The notes: generated by a model not told the origin, from the sequence alone. Shown: positions 38,801 to 50,380, counted from the stretch's first letter. The stretch: 64,000 nucleotides of DNA from Heliopora coerulea (GCA_030142905.1 JASJOG010000052.1:1445001-1509000), one strand, 5' to 3'. Translations and numbers: made by a program.

Positions 38801-41800
38801 ACTTACACAGTATTAAAAAATTTCTACGTTTTGGCAGAAATTTCTTTTTATCATTAGACAAAATTAACTGAACAACGACAAAAGTCGTTGGCTAATATAA
38901 GCCACTGAATGACATGAAATATGTAAACTATTAATAGTTTAATTTACAGAATGTCAACTCGATTAATTCTCGCGTTAGCAACCGAATAGAACACCTCCAG
39001 TAAGTAAACAGTAGTTTCTGTTGACACGTCTGCGTTTTTCAAAAAACATTATAAGTCAATGAGTGACATTTTATGGATCGTTCAGATAGATTCATTGTGT
39101 CTTTATTTTTTATCCTCGACGTTCCACTTGTTCTTCAATTCCATTTTCTTACTTCTTCGTCCTTCAGAATCCTCCTCTATCCCCTACCCGCATTACTTCA
39201 TTCGTACTCAAAAATTCACTAATAATTCATGAGGGAAATACAAAGGAAAATCGTAAGGATGTCATGTCTTTAAATGTGATATAAATACGCTTACTTTTCC
39301 CCAAAGTTTTGCGGCGTCGATAACATCAATTTTCAAACTTTCTTCGCGAATTAGCTTACTAATGGGTTCGTCTCTGAAGTCATTTAAAAAACTCGCAGTA
39401 CGTGCTTTCCCGGATGTAAAACACCCGGCCAGCGCCTATTGCCTCGGGTTTTAAATCTAATAATACACTCCCGCCAGTGTTTTAAATATTACTTCTCCGT
39501 CAACTTACCATAATCACATGACTTATTGTCCCGTTTTAACTGGTAACCAATACGACAAGAGCAATAATGACCACCTAAATAATTATGACATAATTGATCA
39601 CATCCGCCGTTTTTCACGTCACACTCGTTGATGTCTGCAAAGAAAGCGCAAGGAAAATTATCAAAAAGTTCAGCTAGGGCTAGTTTTCAATTTTTGGGAT
39701 TATTAACTACTCGGGTGAGTAGACAGAAATTTTACCAAGCAATTTACAAAGTTTACTATCCAAGACTCTGTAGACGGATTTCAAATTTACTGTTTGTTAC
39801 GTGGTCTTTTTAGATATAAATTCGTGTTTCCCGATCGTTCGAAACGCAATCAATCACAAGGCAGAAAATATGAACGTCAGCTGAGCAGCTGCTGAGATGT
39901 AATCAAATCCTTTCAAACAAGTTTTTTTAACTAACCATGTCGGGTTACTTAAACAGATTTTTAGTAACCATGCAGTGAAAACTACTAACAATTGGTTAAT
40001 GGGATACTGATAATTTCGAGCCCTGAAGTTATTGATGGTCAGTACTGTTATTGGCTTTATTTTATTATAAATAACTGATCATTAACGTTGAGCATTACTT
40101 ACGTCATATTGTTACATCATAATTACAATTATAGTCACAATTACAATCAAAATTACATTAACAATCACGATTACCATTATTACTGCCATCGCAGTTGCAG
40201 TTAAGAAATATCAAATGGATTCCCGTGTTTGGAAACTGTGATCCAAACACGAGGGACGTAGCGAAACTTAAGAAAAGCGTGAAAAAACACGAGCCGCTAG
40301 GAAAGTGTTTTTAGCTTTTCGAAAGTCGAGCAACATCCCAAATGTTTGGATCACCGTATTCAAACACGACAATCAATTTAGTATTCCTTTTATAAAATAA
40401 CCGCAGATAAAAAGCTGTTAACTTTATTGACACATTGATAAAAAAGCATCAACTACCGATTAGAGACAAGCTTAAGAGGATCGAAGTCTTGTCAACAAAG
40501 GTAAACCAAAACATAAAAAAACTCGGTGCTCGATATCGGATAAAACACTCTTCCTCGTGTTTGATCTGTGACACCATAATAAATCGATATTATTGATATC
40601 ATATAATTAACAATCGATTATTAATATGTTGGGATCTTTAGGAAACCTATCAGTGAAATAGAACTGAAGTCGGAATATATATTCATATTACTATACTTGT
40701 TCTGTGAATTTTATTATAATATATGCATATAATTCTAGATAACATCTTACTTTGTAATTTATTAGATGAAATCTTAATGTGTTATAGTTTATCAGCAAAA
40801 GCGCGTTTTGACCACCTTTTGCTCTTAAGCGTAACGTAGATAAATAAATTATTTGATCGATTGACTTCATTGACATATAATTGAGCCTTACCAGCGGATC
40901 TGTAATGAACTTCAAATCCTTTAAACTTCTCCTCATTTGAATAATCAGAATGAAATAGAAAATTTATCCTGTTTCCAGATGATTTCAATATCATCTTATC
41001 GGTTACTGCTTCATCGTGCTGTTTTGCTGCATTGCCACAAAATGTCCTCAGCGTCCTTCCTTCTTCGATGATCTTCACGTAGTCGTACGTGCAATTTGGG
41101 TAATACTCGACGTCGAATACCGTGAATCTCAACATTATATAATAACCTTTCTCAACTGTGATGGACCAGCTACAATGTAGGAAGTCGCGATAAACAAGCG
41201 GAAACCCAGGAGAATGAAACCAGCCATATTTCCCAGAGAGAGCCTTTCCACATCTGTAAGCTGAGTAATGAAACGGAAAAGCACAAGTGGTAGTCTGTTG
41301 GTTTTCAGTACTGTTCCATTGTCGACGAATTATTTACGTGATAAATGTTGTCTGAGTCGAACAAATTAAAGGTTCACATTAATCAGGAAGGTTCTGCACC
41401 CAATTTAAAACTTCCGATTAAACATTAGTTTGCTTAGTGTTTGCCATAAATTATTTGACGAGTTGGACAATCATATTCATTATTCTTGTTAATAAATAAT
41501 CATGGAAAAAATGAGGCACGTGGCTAAGTAATAGCTGAAAATCGGATACAGAATAATTCACATGTAGACTTTTTGTGGTTTAGATCAAGAAAGGATATCA
41601 AGGATGAAAGATGGTTTAGTCCGACTTAACCACCGCACTAGACTTTTTGTATGATCTGCTAAGCAAAAATGGCTCGTACCTTGTAAATAGTCGGTGAACA
41701 TGTTATTTACATGCTCTCCTATGATAAGGTAGTACACAGTGTTCGTAGGACACAATATTCGCATCTGCACGTAATTAATTTAATATGGCTCGCAGGATGA

Positions 41801-44800
41801 ATTCCACAAAGTTAGGCTGCTTATGTTGTGTCTACTACTATGTGATTCTCGGCTGATTAGAATGATAATAAGAACGAGAATGGTAACGTTAATGATCATT
41901 TTAATCATCATTTTAATGACCTATGAAAGCACTACTGCAAGTGAGATCATAGACCATATTCATAAATGGCTGTCATTTTTATACTCTTTGATATACGGAT
42001 TTGGATTAACTTTCAAGCCTTGTTCTGTCGTAAGAAATCTTTTGAATTATAAACATACGAACGAGACTTAGAAGGCTAATTCAAATGTATATAAAGGAGT
42101 ATCAAGTTGGTGGCCGGACATTGATCTACACGTTCAACTCCTATCACAATTTGGTAGTGTGATTAGGTTCCTTGTGAGGATAAAGCCTGGTTCACATTTG
42201 AGCATAAGTATAAGCATAAGGACAAAACAAAAAGCAAAACAATGGAACAAAGCGAAGTCTGCCACATAAGGATCGTCGTAAGCATAAGCACACGATCGAA
42301 GTCCAAGCATAAGCCCAAGAGTCGAACAAAAGACGAAACAAAAAAATTCTTGTTTTATCTTCGCAAATCACAGAGGTGATACCATGTTTTGATCTTGTAC
42401 ATCTCGTCCTTTTGCCTATATTGCTCGTATGAACCAGGGTTTAGGGTCAACAAAGGGCTCGATCATTTCTTCACGTTCTCTTGTCATTATTCTAGGGTAT
42501 ACATGCTGTGAATTGCAACAGCTAATAGAAAAAATATCGTTTACATCTTGCTGTGGCCTTGTCATAAAACTCAGTAGAGTGCCAATGAGGACTTATCTCT
42601 TTATATCGTCTTTTCATGAAGCTCATGCTGGAAGCCCACGCTGAGGCAAGAAAAATGGTTTAATTCTCCTAACAGTAAGACTTTGCTTTGTTTATTCGTC
42701 GTGATCAGAAGTTCAGAACTAACCAATCGTCTCATTTCACTAACTCTCCTTGGATGTCAGAAGTCTTCGCTTCTTTTAAGTGAGAAGCCTAGTTTGCCAG
42801 CAAAATGACAAAAATAGTAACGAGATCTAAAAGATGGGAAGTCACTTAGGCCTAACTTGGAACCTTTCCTGTTATTCAAGAAATCTACTGGTTAGGTAAA
42901 GAGCTAGCAGTTTTCGTAAAGCCGTCAACAAAACAATCAAATTTCTCCTTCTCCGTACAATATACTAGGGTTGAACACCACTATGGCTTGAACTGGACAC
43001 TAGCATAACAATATGGCGTCGGGCTTATTTACAGGATTAGGGACCTTAACATCCACGCCGTCAACTTGAGCGACTACGTCCTTTAAACTAAAGAATGCAA
43101 AACAAAGAGAACGAATAAGTTTTGTTCTCCCGAGCATTCTCAACACCGTCATCATTCTGCATACAACGTTACCCGGACCATTTTCACGTCTTAAGGACGA
43201 CATTAGCCTGCGGAGTGAAAAAAGCTGTGACTTAAGATTGAACTCAACCCTAGCCTGCATTCGCTTTAAGAGGATTGAAGCGTTTTAGTAGTGATAAAAC
43301 AACCCACAAGTATGAAGAATGACGGTCAAGAAGCTGTGGTTTCTTTAAATGCCGAAATTTTAAGGACTTCGTTGTTCAAGTTGACGCCGTAGATCGTAAA
43401 ATCCCTATTAACGCGATCATTCTTTGGCTTTGACCCCGTTTACACGATACCGGTACGAAATGAAACCGTAACGAAATTATTACGGTTAGGCGTTGCGTTC
43501 ACACGGTACCGGTATGAAAAAGCATGAAACCGTAATGCTAACCGTAATGATTTGAAACCGTAATGTGAAACCGTAATGAAACTGTACCTCTACCGGTATC
43601 GTGTGAACAGGTTCGTACCGTGATATTTTGATCCCGTGCAGTTTCCTACCGATATCGTTTGAATGGAGTCTTTGTCTCAATAAATATGTTAGAATACGTT
43701 TAGGACTTATTTACGCTGATAGCATTTCGGGTGGCGTGTATTCGTCTGAAACGTCATCAGCACAAGTACGTAAGTAAAATTATGTGTTTTCTGGTAAGCT
43801 CCTGAGGAATTGTCGCATCTTCTCTAATCTCGTGTACAATGTCTACGATTCCTTTGAGAACTTGATATTATTTTATCCGATCAACGTGAGAACTTACTAA
43901 TGTACTTTGCTAATTTTGTCCCGCGAGTAAGATTAGGGGAAAAAAACTAATTGCAGAATCTCGTTAAGTTCAAGTGAAAGATAGGGTAGGCATGGTGAAA
44001 CCTCATTGTTACGGAAAACCTTGTGGGCAGTTTTTAATGTCTTCATAATCCAAGGTAAACTGCATAGTCGGACAATTTACCAAAGGTGTGAATGACCACT
44101 ACTTCACGGAAACATTCTCGGACTTCTTTTCAATTTCTTATGAAACAAAAAGAATATGTCCCCTTTCTATACTTTCCTCATAATTTTTCACCAAGCATGG
44201 CTGTACCAGACTGATCGGTTATCAGTCGGGCAGAGCGAAAAAAGACGCAGATCATTCGAGCAAGACTAAGGGGTCACTTTGTTAGTGACCGCAATTTAAG
44301 ATGAGCGAATTATCCGCTAATTTGTGCGCGTGATGAGAAAAATACTTGACCTCTTTCCTGCATCAGCGATACGGGAAAGCTGATGTACAAGGCCAGGTTA
44401 TATAATTGGAATAGAAACCTGAACGCGAAATCCCATTAAGTTCAATGAAGGAGAAAGGTCACGGTGAAGAATAATCTTATACAAATTGTTATTGCACTTA
44501 GAGGCAAGCGCAACGTAATTCATAAAATGTGTCACCACTCACTAACGTCGCTTTATTCACGGAAATACTCCCAGAATTTTCTTCCTAATTATGAAGTACG
44601 AGAAACATATCCACTTTCTATACATTCTTCAAGCTTTATTCCCCAAATTGAAAAACCAAAAAGGTGAAATATCGCTGTCTCAGAGAAGAATAAAATCCAA
44701 GGGGCTGCCGTCCTGATGGGTTAAATTCAAGACCAGCAGGTTTTCCATTAACTGTTTAGGTAACAAAAACAAAAAATGTCCCTTTTCCGCTTACCTAAAC

Positions 44801-47308
44801 ATGTTCGAAGTTCACGAGTGATTTAATGCTGGGAATCAAATGTATAATGAATAGAACGCGCTATGGAAGTGGATATGCCCCTACATTTAAAACCAGACTA
44901 AAGAACGCGGGGTTATTTTATCGCTCCAACTTGGCCTATAATTTTTGTGATTTACAAAAGAACAATCTGTTTGAGAGTGGCCGTTTTAAAACCTTTCTAT
45001 TCCTATAGATTTTGTACATTGCATCAAAACTTCGTAACATTGTCTAAAATAAAACGACTGCCATGGTTTATAAATTGTAAACCAAAACCGTCACTTAAAG
45101 TTATACCAAGATTTATACCTAAACCTTCCGACGCAAGCCAGACCTTATCAACACCAAACACCTAACACCTACACGGATAGATACACAAACAACATCCCCA
45201 GCAAAAATGTCTACACTAATGCCTACCCTTATATCAACACCCTCAATCAGAATCAAACCTAGAAACACACTTACACTCATATCCACGTCCAAACCTAGAC
45301 CGCTAACACCCAGATCCTCATCCACACCTACACTTATACATACAATCAAGACTCACACCAACACATGCACCAACAAAGTTTACCCTTACTTTCCATTTTC
45401 AGAGATATACCACACTTATTATAACATCATGTGCACCACCATCTAAAACCAAGTACATATTCAGATATATATTAACCCCTCACACGCACACCCAAGCTCA
45501 CTCCAAGTCCCACATTCAAACATGCACCAACACCCGCATGCACACCTAAACACACCACAGCAGAAATCCGAACCACACACCCACAGCCAGACTCATATAC
45601 TGCTTACGCCTACAACAACACCCACATTCCACATCCAAACATACACCAGCACCTGCATCCATATCCAGACACACCACAACACAAATGCCAACACACACAG
45701 CTAGACTCACATTCATACAGACATACACGCCTACGCCTACAACAACACCCACGTTCCGCACTCACACCCACCCCGTAAGTAAACCTGGCAAGGAAGGAGG
45801 AAAGAGATTGCCACGAATTTAGAGAAATGACCGCACACATGTCAAGTTTGATCCATTTAGATTACTATCAATATCTCATTCCAACCAAAACAAAATATGT
45901 TTTCAAACGCTGGGACCATAATTCAGCCTTCAATACTTCGTATGACAATCATACAAAGTGCATCATTTCTCAAACACGACGGGATAAAAACGTTTTCGTA
46001 TTCGAGTCTTTATAATGAAGTAGGGGTTTGTTTTTGGAGATGTATAACGAACTGTTTCTGCTTCCCTAAACCTGCGAAATGTCGTCGACGCGGCTTTACC
46101 GAGCTTCCCACAAGTACGAAGATTTTATAACAACCTTCCCGCATAATGACTCAAGCAATGATTTGTCTTTTAGCTGCCAGAAGTCAGTCTGACATGAACT
46201 GATAAATTACACAGTCATGTAGAACTTTCCTAGAACAGTGCCTCGCACAAAAATAAACATGGACTTCCACCGCAGTCAAGTACTTGTTCCATGTTCAACA
46301 TCCGAGGAAGGTCACTCGAAATGGCCAACAGTCAAAGCAGTGAGGCTTCCCTTGAGTGACCAGGAGTTCATCTAGTATTAAATCACGTGAATATTTTTGA
46401 AGCTAATGAAAACAAAGCAGTCGTTGGCCACAATAAAAACAAGAAATACCAATACCAATGTTAAGAACTTGAAACGTCTCAGAGTATCTTAATTAAGCTT
46501 TCTGTCATCAGGATCTTTCCATCATGCAGAAAAAACAATCCGTTGAGACAGCTTTCAGATTTCCGCAATCGTTTATCACATCTTGGCCAGTTAGATCGAA
46601 GTCTGCCCTAACTTTGTCAAAGTGTCACTTGACATTGAAATAATTACAACCAACTGTGTTAAAACATCGACATTTTTATCTTATTCTAAGCCACCGGAAT
46701 ACTTGGAGCATTCTAAAGGTAATATCATACTATCCAATTTAAGCAAATTCCACAGAAAGATTACTGACATTTAGGAATGTTTATTGGGGGCAATGCTTAC
46801 CGGTTGATACATTGAAACTTGTTTCCACCACACATACAGTTGCCAAGAAAAATCTAAACGCCAAAGACAAAGTGTAATTCTTGTGTAAGCGACGAGGAAA
46901 AAAATGCTAACGACAGTGAGACACACACCAGTATAGACGTCAGACAAATGCCCTAAAATTACATTTCTATTTACATTTCTATTTCCATTAGGAAAAAAAT
47001 GCTAACGACAGTGAGACACACACCAGTATAGACATCAGACAAATGCCCTAAAAGAACATTTCTATTTCCATTACTACGACTTCGCTAAGTCAGGGAGAGA
47101 GATACTGTTCTTCAACCAGAGGAATGTTTAAAAATAACCGTGGCTTCATTGCCAGTTAAAAAATATCCAGCTTTTTAGCGCGATGGTGGAAAAGTACTAG
47201 CTTCAACGATTTTGTTTTCGTAAACACGGGAACATTTCACAACAATCGTCACGCGAAACAAGTCACATTCTGAGAACAAACTTACGAAAAAGGACTGGAG
47301 ATCTTCAT
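32448..47308 (-). CDS. MASP: MASP-type complement serine protease, complete (11 coding exons)
   Basis: A secreted trypsin-like protease of the C1r/C1s/MASP family, which is activated on lectin complexes and cleaves complement components. Joining exons 47308-47286, 46853-46801, 41260-40892, 39634-39509, 38562-38420, 38339-38144, 37405-37232, 35906-35730, 34723-34556, 33643-33397 and 32832-32448 gives 686 residues with every splice phase matching. Domain order: signal peptide 1-25, CUB1 26-148, EGF 149-190, CUB2 191-303, CCP1 304-361, CCP2 362-420, protease from Ile439. The EGF motif [12 protein letters not shown] is the C1r/C1s/MASP type. CUB1 keeps FDVE, TYDYV and DYSN calcium ligands. Catalytic His479, Asp533, Ser633; Asp627 in the S1 pocket predicts Lys/Arg specificity. 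The catalytic Ser codon is TCA and the His-loop cysteine is present, as in the MASP-1 lineage. Odd point: the activation site reads CRGS-IVGG, so P1 is Ser, not Arg. A secreted digestive protease is excluded by the CUB-EGF-CUB-CCP-CCP order. Confidence 0.93.
32833..33396 (-). repeat. Intron 10 with GGTT and CT-rich tracts
   Basis: Irregular GGTTGGTTGGT repeats lie at about 32885-33050 and a TTCC/CT-rich tract at about 33176-33345. Confidence 0.75.
33397..33643 (-). CDS. MASP: MASP-like exon 10: catalytic His and Asp
   Basis: 247 nt, phase 1 to 2. The intron falls just before AAHC, so catalytic His479 is the third residue of the exon. EADLALLRL holds Asp533, and KPICLP holds the cysteine expected to pair with the activation peptide. 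Confidence 0.94.
33767..34173. mobile_element. MITE with TTA duplication in intron 9
   Basis: Ends AGCCCAGGCCAAACGAATGC and inverted AGCCCTGGCCAAACGAATAC, with TTA on both sides (33764-33766, 34174-34176). The interior repeats CAACATTGTTGAA-like palindromes. Non-autonomous. Confidence 0.8.
34556..34723 (-). CDS. MASP: MASP-like exon 9: activation site and start of protease
   Basis: A phase 1-1 exon of 168 nt. Begins VCGNSS, whose cysteine should tether the A chain, then [12 protein letters not shown]. The mature protease would start at Ile439, after Ser438 instead of Arg. [15 protein letters not shown] carries the His-loop cysteine. Confidence 0.93.
34724..35729 (-). other. Intron 8, pyrimidine-rich on the plus strand
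   Basis: C/T-rich tracts lie at about 34905-35070 and 35510-35690, and repeated TTAAGGACTTT-like motifs at 35115-35470. No exon was recognised. Confidence 0.5.
35730..35906 (-). CDS. MASP: MASP-like exon 8: CCP2 (sushi) domain
   Basis: A phase 1-1 exon of 177 nt. [19 protein letters not shown] then ETVRFEC, GEEELTC and LPEC give the four cysteines. It leads directly into the activation segment. Confidence 0.93.
36004..36636. mobile_element. MITE with TTA duplication in intron 7
   Basis: Left end AGGTTGGGACACATGAGGCG, right end inverted AGGTTAGGGCACGCGAGGCG. Perfect TTA flanks at 36001-36003 and 36637-36639. The interior is itself a long imperfect palindrome with GGGACATGTC-type repeats. PIF/Harbinger-like by duplication length (inference). 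Confidence 0.8.
37232..37405 (-). CDS. MASP: MASP-like exon 7: CCP1 (sushi) domain
   Basis: A phase 1-1 exon of 174 nt. From [14 protein letters not shown] to PPVCK, with four cysteines and the CxSGY and W landmarks of a complement control module. Confidence 0.93.
37406..38143 (-). other. Intron 6 with GACA/GCAGG low complexity and hammerhead-like pair
   Basis: Irregular GACAGACAG, GGCAGGCAGG and AAGCA tracts lie at about 37440-37620 and 37860-38020. Between them, head to head, are two damaged hammerhead-like motifs at 37678-37710 (minus) and 37745-37780 (plus). Confidence 0.6.
38144..38339 (-). CDS. MASP: MASP-like exon 6: second half of CUB2
   Basis: 196 nt, phase 0 to 1. Contains [18 protein letters not shown] and [11 protein letters not shown], with the calcium-site Glu and Asp residues, and the second CUB disulfide pair. 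Confidence 0.92.
38420..38562 (-). CDS. MASP: MASP-like exon 5: first half of CUB2
   Basis: 143 nt, phase 1 to 0. Encodes [20 protein letters not shown] and onward to VLEFKK. Includes the first CUB disulfide pair and the [10 protein letters not shown] loop. Confidence 0.92.
39509..39634 (-). CDS. MASP: MASP-like exon 4: C1r/MASP-type EGF domain
   Basis: A phase 1-1 exon of 126 nt. Starts DINEC, the calcium-binding EGF opening, and contains [12 protein letters not shown] followed by [13 protein letters not shown], close to the EGF hallmark of C1r, C1s and MASPs. This is the strongest family-level marker in the gene. Confidence 0.95.
40224..40369. repeat. Foldback element (CGTGTTTGGA type) in intron 3
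   Basis: CGTGTTTGGAAACTGTGATC on the left is inverted as GATCACCGTATTCAAACACG on the right. Confidence 0.65.
40892..41260 (-). CDS. MASP: MASP-like exon 3: CUB1 domain
   Basis: A phase 1-1 exon of 369 nt after acceptor TCATTACTCAG. Begins [20 protein letters not shown], a clear CUB start. The four expected cysteines are present, as are the calcium-site residues FDVE, TYD and DYSN seen in MASP and C1s CUB domains. Confidence 0.92.
42184..42440. mobile_element. MITE, family A copy 3
   Basis: Left end AGCCTGGTTCACATTTGAGC after TAA, right end CGTATGAACCAGGGT before TTA. Internal GCATAAGCATAAGGACAA blocks as in the other copies. Inserted in intron 2 of the MASP-like gene. Confidence 0.75.
43432..43670. 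mobile_element. MITE with GACCCCGTTTACACG ends
   Basis: Ends GACCCCGTTTACACGATACC and inverted GACTCCATTCAAACGATATC, flanked by TTT on both sides (43429-43431, 43671-43673). The interior repeats GAAACCGTAATG. Non-autonomous, in intron 2. Confidence 0.65.
45120..45780. repeat. Degenerate CA/ACACC-rich tract
   Basis: Low-complexity C/A-rich sequence with irregular CACACC, ACACCAAC and CACCTA units. Open frames on both strands (Thr/His-rich on plus, Val/Gly/Cys-rich on minus) are by-products. Confidence 0.7.
46801..46853 (-). CDS. MASP: MASP-like exon 2: second half of signal peptide
   Basis: 53 nt after a pyrimidine-rich acceptor ending TTTAG. Enters in phase 2 and leaves in phase 1 at donor GTAAGC. 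Encodes [17 protein letters not shown], finishing the hydrophobic core; cleavage probably falls near ETS. Another frame gives a cysteine-rich peptide but fits neither neighbouring exon as well. Confidence 0.75.
46854..47285 (-). repeat. Intron 1 with 95-bp tandem duplication
   Basis: The segment starting GGAAAAAAATGCTAACGACA at 46896 is repeated at 46991 with few changes; the second copy ends near 47074. It sits just upstream (in transcript sense) of the exon 2 acceptor. Confidence 0.75.
47286..47308 (-). CDS. MASP: MASP-like exon 1: start codon and first half of signal peptide
   Basis: ATG at 47308 with A at -3. Encodes MKISSPF plus two bases and ends in phase 2 at a strong donor GTAAGT. 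Joined to the next exon it gives a typical hydrophobic leader. The start is chosen because it is the only upstream ATG I found that yields a signal peptide and the correct phase. Confidence 0.75.
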
Positions 47309-48420
47309 GCTGGAGTTGGGACCGCTTTGTACGACGATACACGAATACTGTTCTTCTCGTCGTTAATTCAGCGGCGTGCTGCGAAACTAGGTAGATGCAC
47401 GCGTACACGGTCGTGGAATTGTAGAGTAATGTTATGTCCAAGTCAACGCTTGGCGCCTTCTGACACGTCTGTGATGCTCTCAAGGACTTACTCTGACACG
47501 CAGTCTTATCGACACTTATTTAATGCGCCAAACTATTCTTCAGCAATAGTTAATGAAATACGCCCTCTTATTTACGTCTCGTATTAACCGTGCGCCTCTG
47601 CCAACCTGGTAGGCCCCAAGCTGAAAACCTGGCAAAAACCTGTGGGGTCTGTACACAAGGATCCACAGAAACCCTTATTAACCCTTCAAAATCCTTAAAG
47701 GTCTACTACTCATGAAGAATCCCCTAAGAATCATCTTCGGAATTCCAGTACGGTATTACACGTTGTTGTAAACATTTTCACTGTCGATGGTCACGAATAC
47801 TTTGGAGTGTGAGGTTACAGTGAACAAACGTGAGACATATCGTAGTGCAGTTCAGGTATTCTTGTAATTGGTAGATATTTTTGGAACGAGTAAACATTGA
47901 AGAATTCTATGAGACAATTGTTAATATGGTTGTTTGACCTTTCTGTACGTGATTATTTGTAATGAGGTAAATTAGTAATTGAGTGTCTCCGAAAGCCAAG
48001 GGAGAGGTGTTATTGACCTTTTGCACATGTCACCCTGTTGGAGGAAAAATGCTTATGAACAAAGAAATTTCCTTAAGTCATTCGATCTGTTGAACGTCGA
48101 AACTTTACAAGAGCCCTCAAAATGAGTCGTTTCGATGCGACATGCAAGAAGTCGGTTCACTGGAATATTTTGCTAGACGAAGGCAAAATTTCGCTCTTTC
48201 ATTAGTAACGAGGGAAATTCGTGGTTGAACTCTTCAACGCCTGAATTTTTTATCTTTTATTTACTGTTCTCTATCTGTTTCTGCTTTGTTCATTCTTATC
48301 TTCTCTTGTTCCAGAGGTGTCCCATGTAATAGAACACTGGTCGTTGAAGGATTGAACGTCTTCGGAGAACAAAGGAATCCAAAGTTATTATAGTAATTTA
48401 ACCCTTCCGCGAGGACGGCA

Positions 48421-48683
48421 AGAATCCGAGTTAGGATTCGAGTTAGGATTCGAGTTGGGAGCAGAGTTGGAATTAGAATTCATTGTCGAATTTGGATTCA
48501 AGTTGGGTTAAGGTTAGGCTTTGGGTTAGGGTTAGGCTTAGCTCAAGACGCGGGTACAAAGCGATCATATACACTTTTAGATAACAAATGTGTTACTTTA
48601 CTGCTAGGAATCCTAACTCGAATCCTGACTCGAATCCTAATTCGAATCCTCACTTGAATCTTTACTCGAACCCCAACTCGGGT
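48421..48683. repeat. Palindromic array of GATTCGAGTTAG units
   Basis: The left half (48421-48545) repeats GGATTCGAGTTA and ends in telomere-like GGGTTAGGGTTAGGC. The right half (about 48605-48683) repeats the complement, AATCCTAACTCG. It has the same design as the telomere-like foldback at 29717. Confidence 0.7.
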
Positions 48684-50244
48684 GGCCAACTAACTCACCT
48701 TTTCACGCATATTTTTTTGTCTTTTGTTCATTGTTCTTTTTTGTATATTGCTTTGTTCTTTCATTAATTGTATTGTTTTAATTTGTTGTTAGGCGACAAA
48801 GGTATGCATCTAAGGGTTAATTAAAGCCATCAAAAGCCTCGAAATTTGATACTCACCAAGCAACGTTCATGGTATCTTGAGAGTTAAATTTCAATAGGAC
48901 AATTACCAAGGTCAAAATGAATCTTCAAATGATAAAGAATGACTCTTCATGTAAAAGAATTGTTCAAACGGTGAAGAATGGCTATCGCAGCTCTTCCGCA
49001 TGTCACTTTGTTCTTCAAACATTACGGTTTCTTTGATGTGTGACGTAAAATTTTGGACACAGCATTGTGACTTTTCTAGAAATCGGAAATATATTTGCAA
49101 TTATTTACTGAACTCACTCGAAACATCACTCGTAAGAGCACCTCGGAACAACACACACCACAAACAAACAAACATCTTCGCCATTCGTAACATGTACCTT
49201 CTCACAGGAGCCGCGGAGTAAAATTTCCAGGGACGTGGGGGGGGGAGGGGAGGGAGAAAATGTACGGAGATCGGAGGACCCAATCCTCATGGAAAATTTT
49301 TACATACTAGTTCCGATATCAGTTATTTCAACAACTATAACAAAATTATACGAAAGCAAACGTGAAAAATTTCAAAGCTTTTGGATCTTTTTTTTTGTCC
49401 TTTGGACTTCGAAGAAAGTGACTTGGTGACTTCTTCGAAAAAGGGGGGGGGGAGCTATTGCTCCCCAACTTCCCGTGGAGCGAATCTTATGGTCCGTTTC
49501 CATTCGCTGTTTTTATTTGATTGCAGGAAGGTTAAAAGCATGAGCGTTGGTTTCCAATGGGAGATCCTACGAAAGACACTAAAGATGATCTCCCATTGAA
49601 GACAATGCGCATTCTTGTCGCCTTCACCCCATCGAAAAAAGTAGATCGAGCGATGAAAATAACGAGTGGGAACTGACCTGTCAGCCAGAAATGTTGCAGG
49701 CTTAGATTGTTCTGGTCTTTTTGGATACACAAGGAGGACATCCATGAGACAAAAAAATCGCAGGTGACACAGTGTCTCGAAGTAAGCTATTATGTGTTTA
49801 CTTTTGCTTGGGGGAAAAATGGACAAAAAATATCGTTCTTAAGTTCAGTGAAATTTCCTCTTCAAAATTTAAGGTTATTCCACTTCGGTGTTTTGATTAA
49901 CCAGCTGAACAGACTTTTCAAATTAAAGCCTTTGTGGAATTTAAGCAAAATTTTACTGATTGCCTTATTAAGAATCGAGTTCTGCCGCCTCGTGTTGACT
50001 AACATTGTCGTTGATAACTCAAGTTTACATCGAATTTAACCGACTAAAATGAAACGCTTTAAGACACGGATATTGCTAGCAATTAGAAATACCACACCGG
50101 TTTATTTTCTTAACAGCAGTTAAATATCAGTGCGTGTTGATTCGTAGACGCTATTTCGGGGCAAACAGCACCCGAAGATAATCCATGAAATGGCGTAACA
50201 TTTTGACACTAAAACGCTACATATTAGTCAGGTTAATAATACAG

Positions 50245-50380
50245 CAAATTCCGTAAATTATCATCATGTAAACCCAAGATTTGAGTTGTACAGTAACCCG
50301 AAAGATGAATAACTATAATAACAATAACTAGCAATACAACTAAAATCTTGGGTTTACAAGATGTTATTTTTCGGAATTTA
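50245..50380. repeat. Inverted repeat upstream of the peroxidase gene
   Basis: AAATTCCGTAAATTATCATC through AACCCAAGATTT on the left is inverted on the right (AAATCTTGGGTT through CGGAATTTA). Arms are about 50 bp, ending about 370 bp before the start codon. Confidence 0.65.

Larger units (their letters stand above)
41261..46800 (-). other. Intron 2 of the MASP-like gene (5.5 kb)
   Basis: Holds a family A MITE (42184-42440), another MITE (43432-43670) and a CA-rich tract (45120-45780). No further exon was recognised. Confidence 0.6.

Noticed and set aside
45119..45840. Val/Gly/Cys-rich and Thr/His-rich open frames
   Set aside because: Low-complexity CA-rich sequence within an intron; no conserved domain.
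46801..46853. Alternative frame giving a cysteine-rich, LDLa-like peptide ([11 protein letters not shown])
   Set aside because: It would need a phase-0 entry with no upstream exon found and a weaker acceptor for the CUB exon. The signal-peptide frame fits the exons on both sides.
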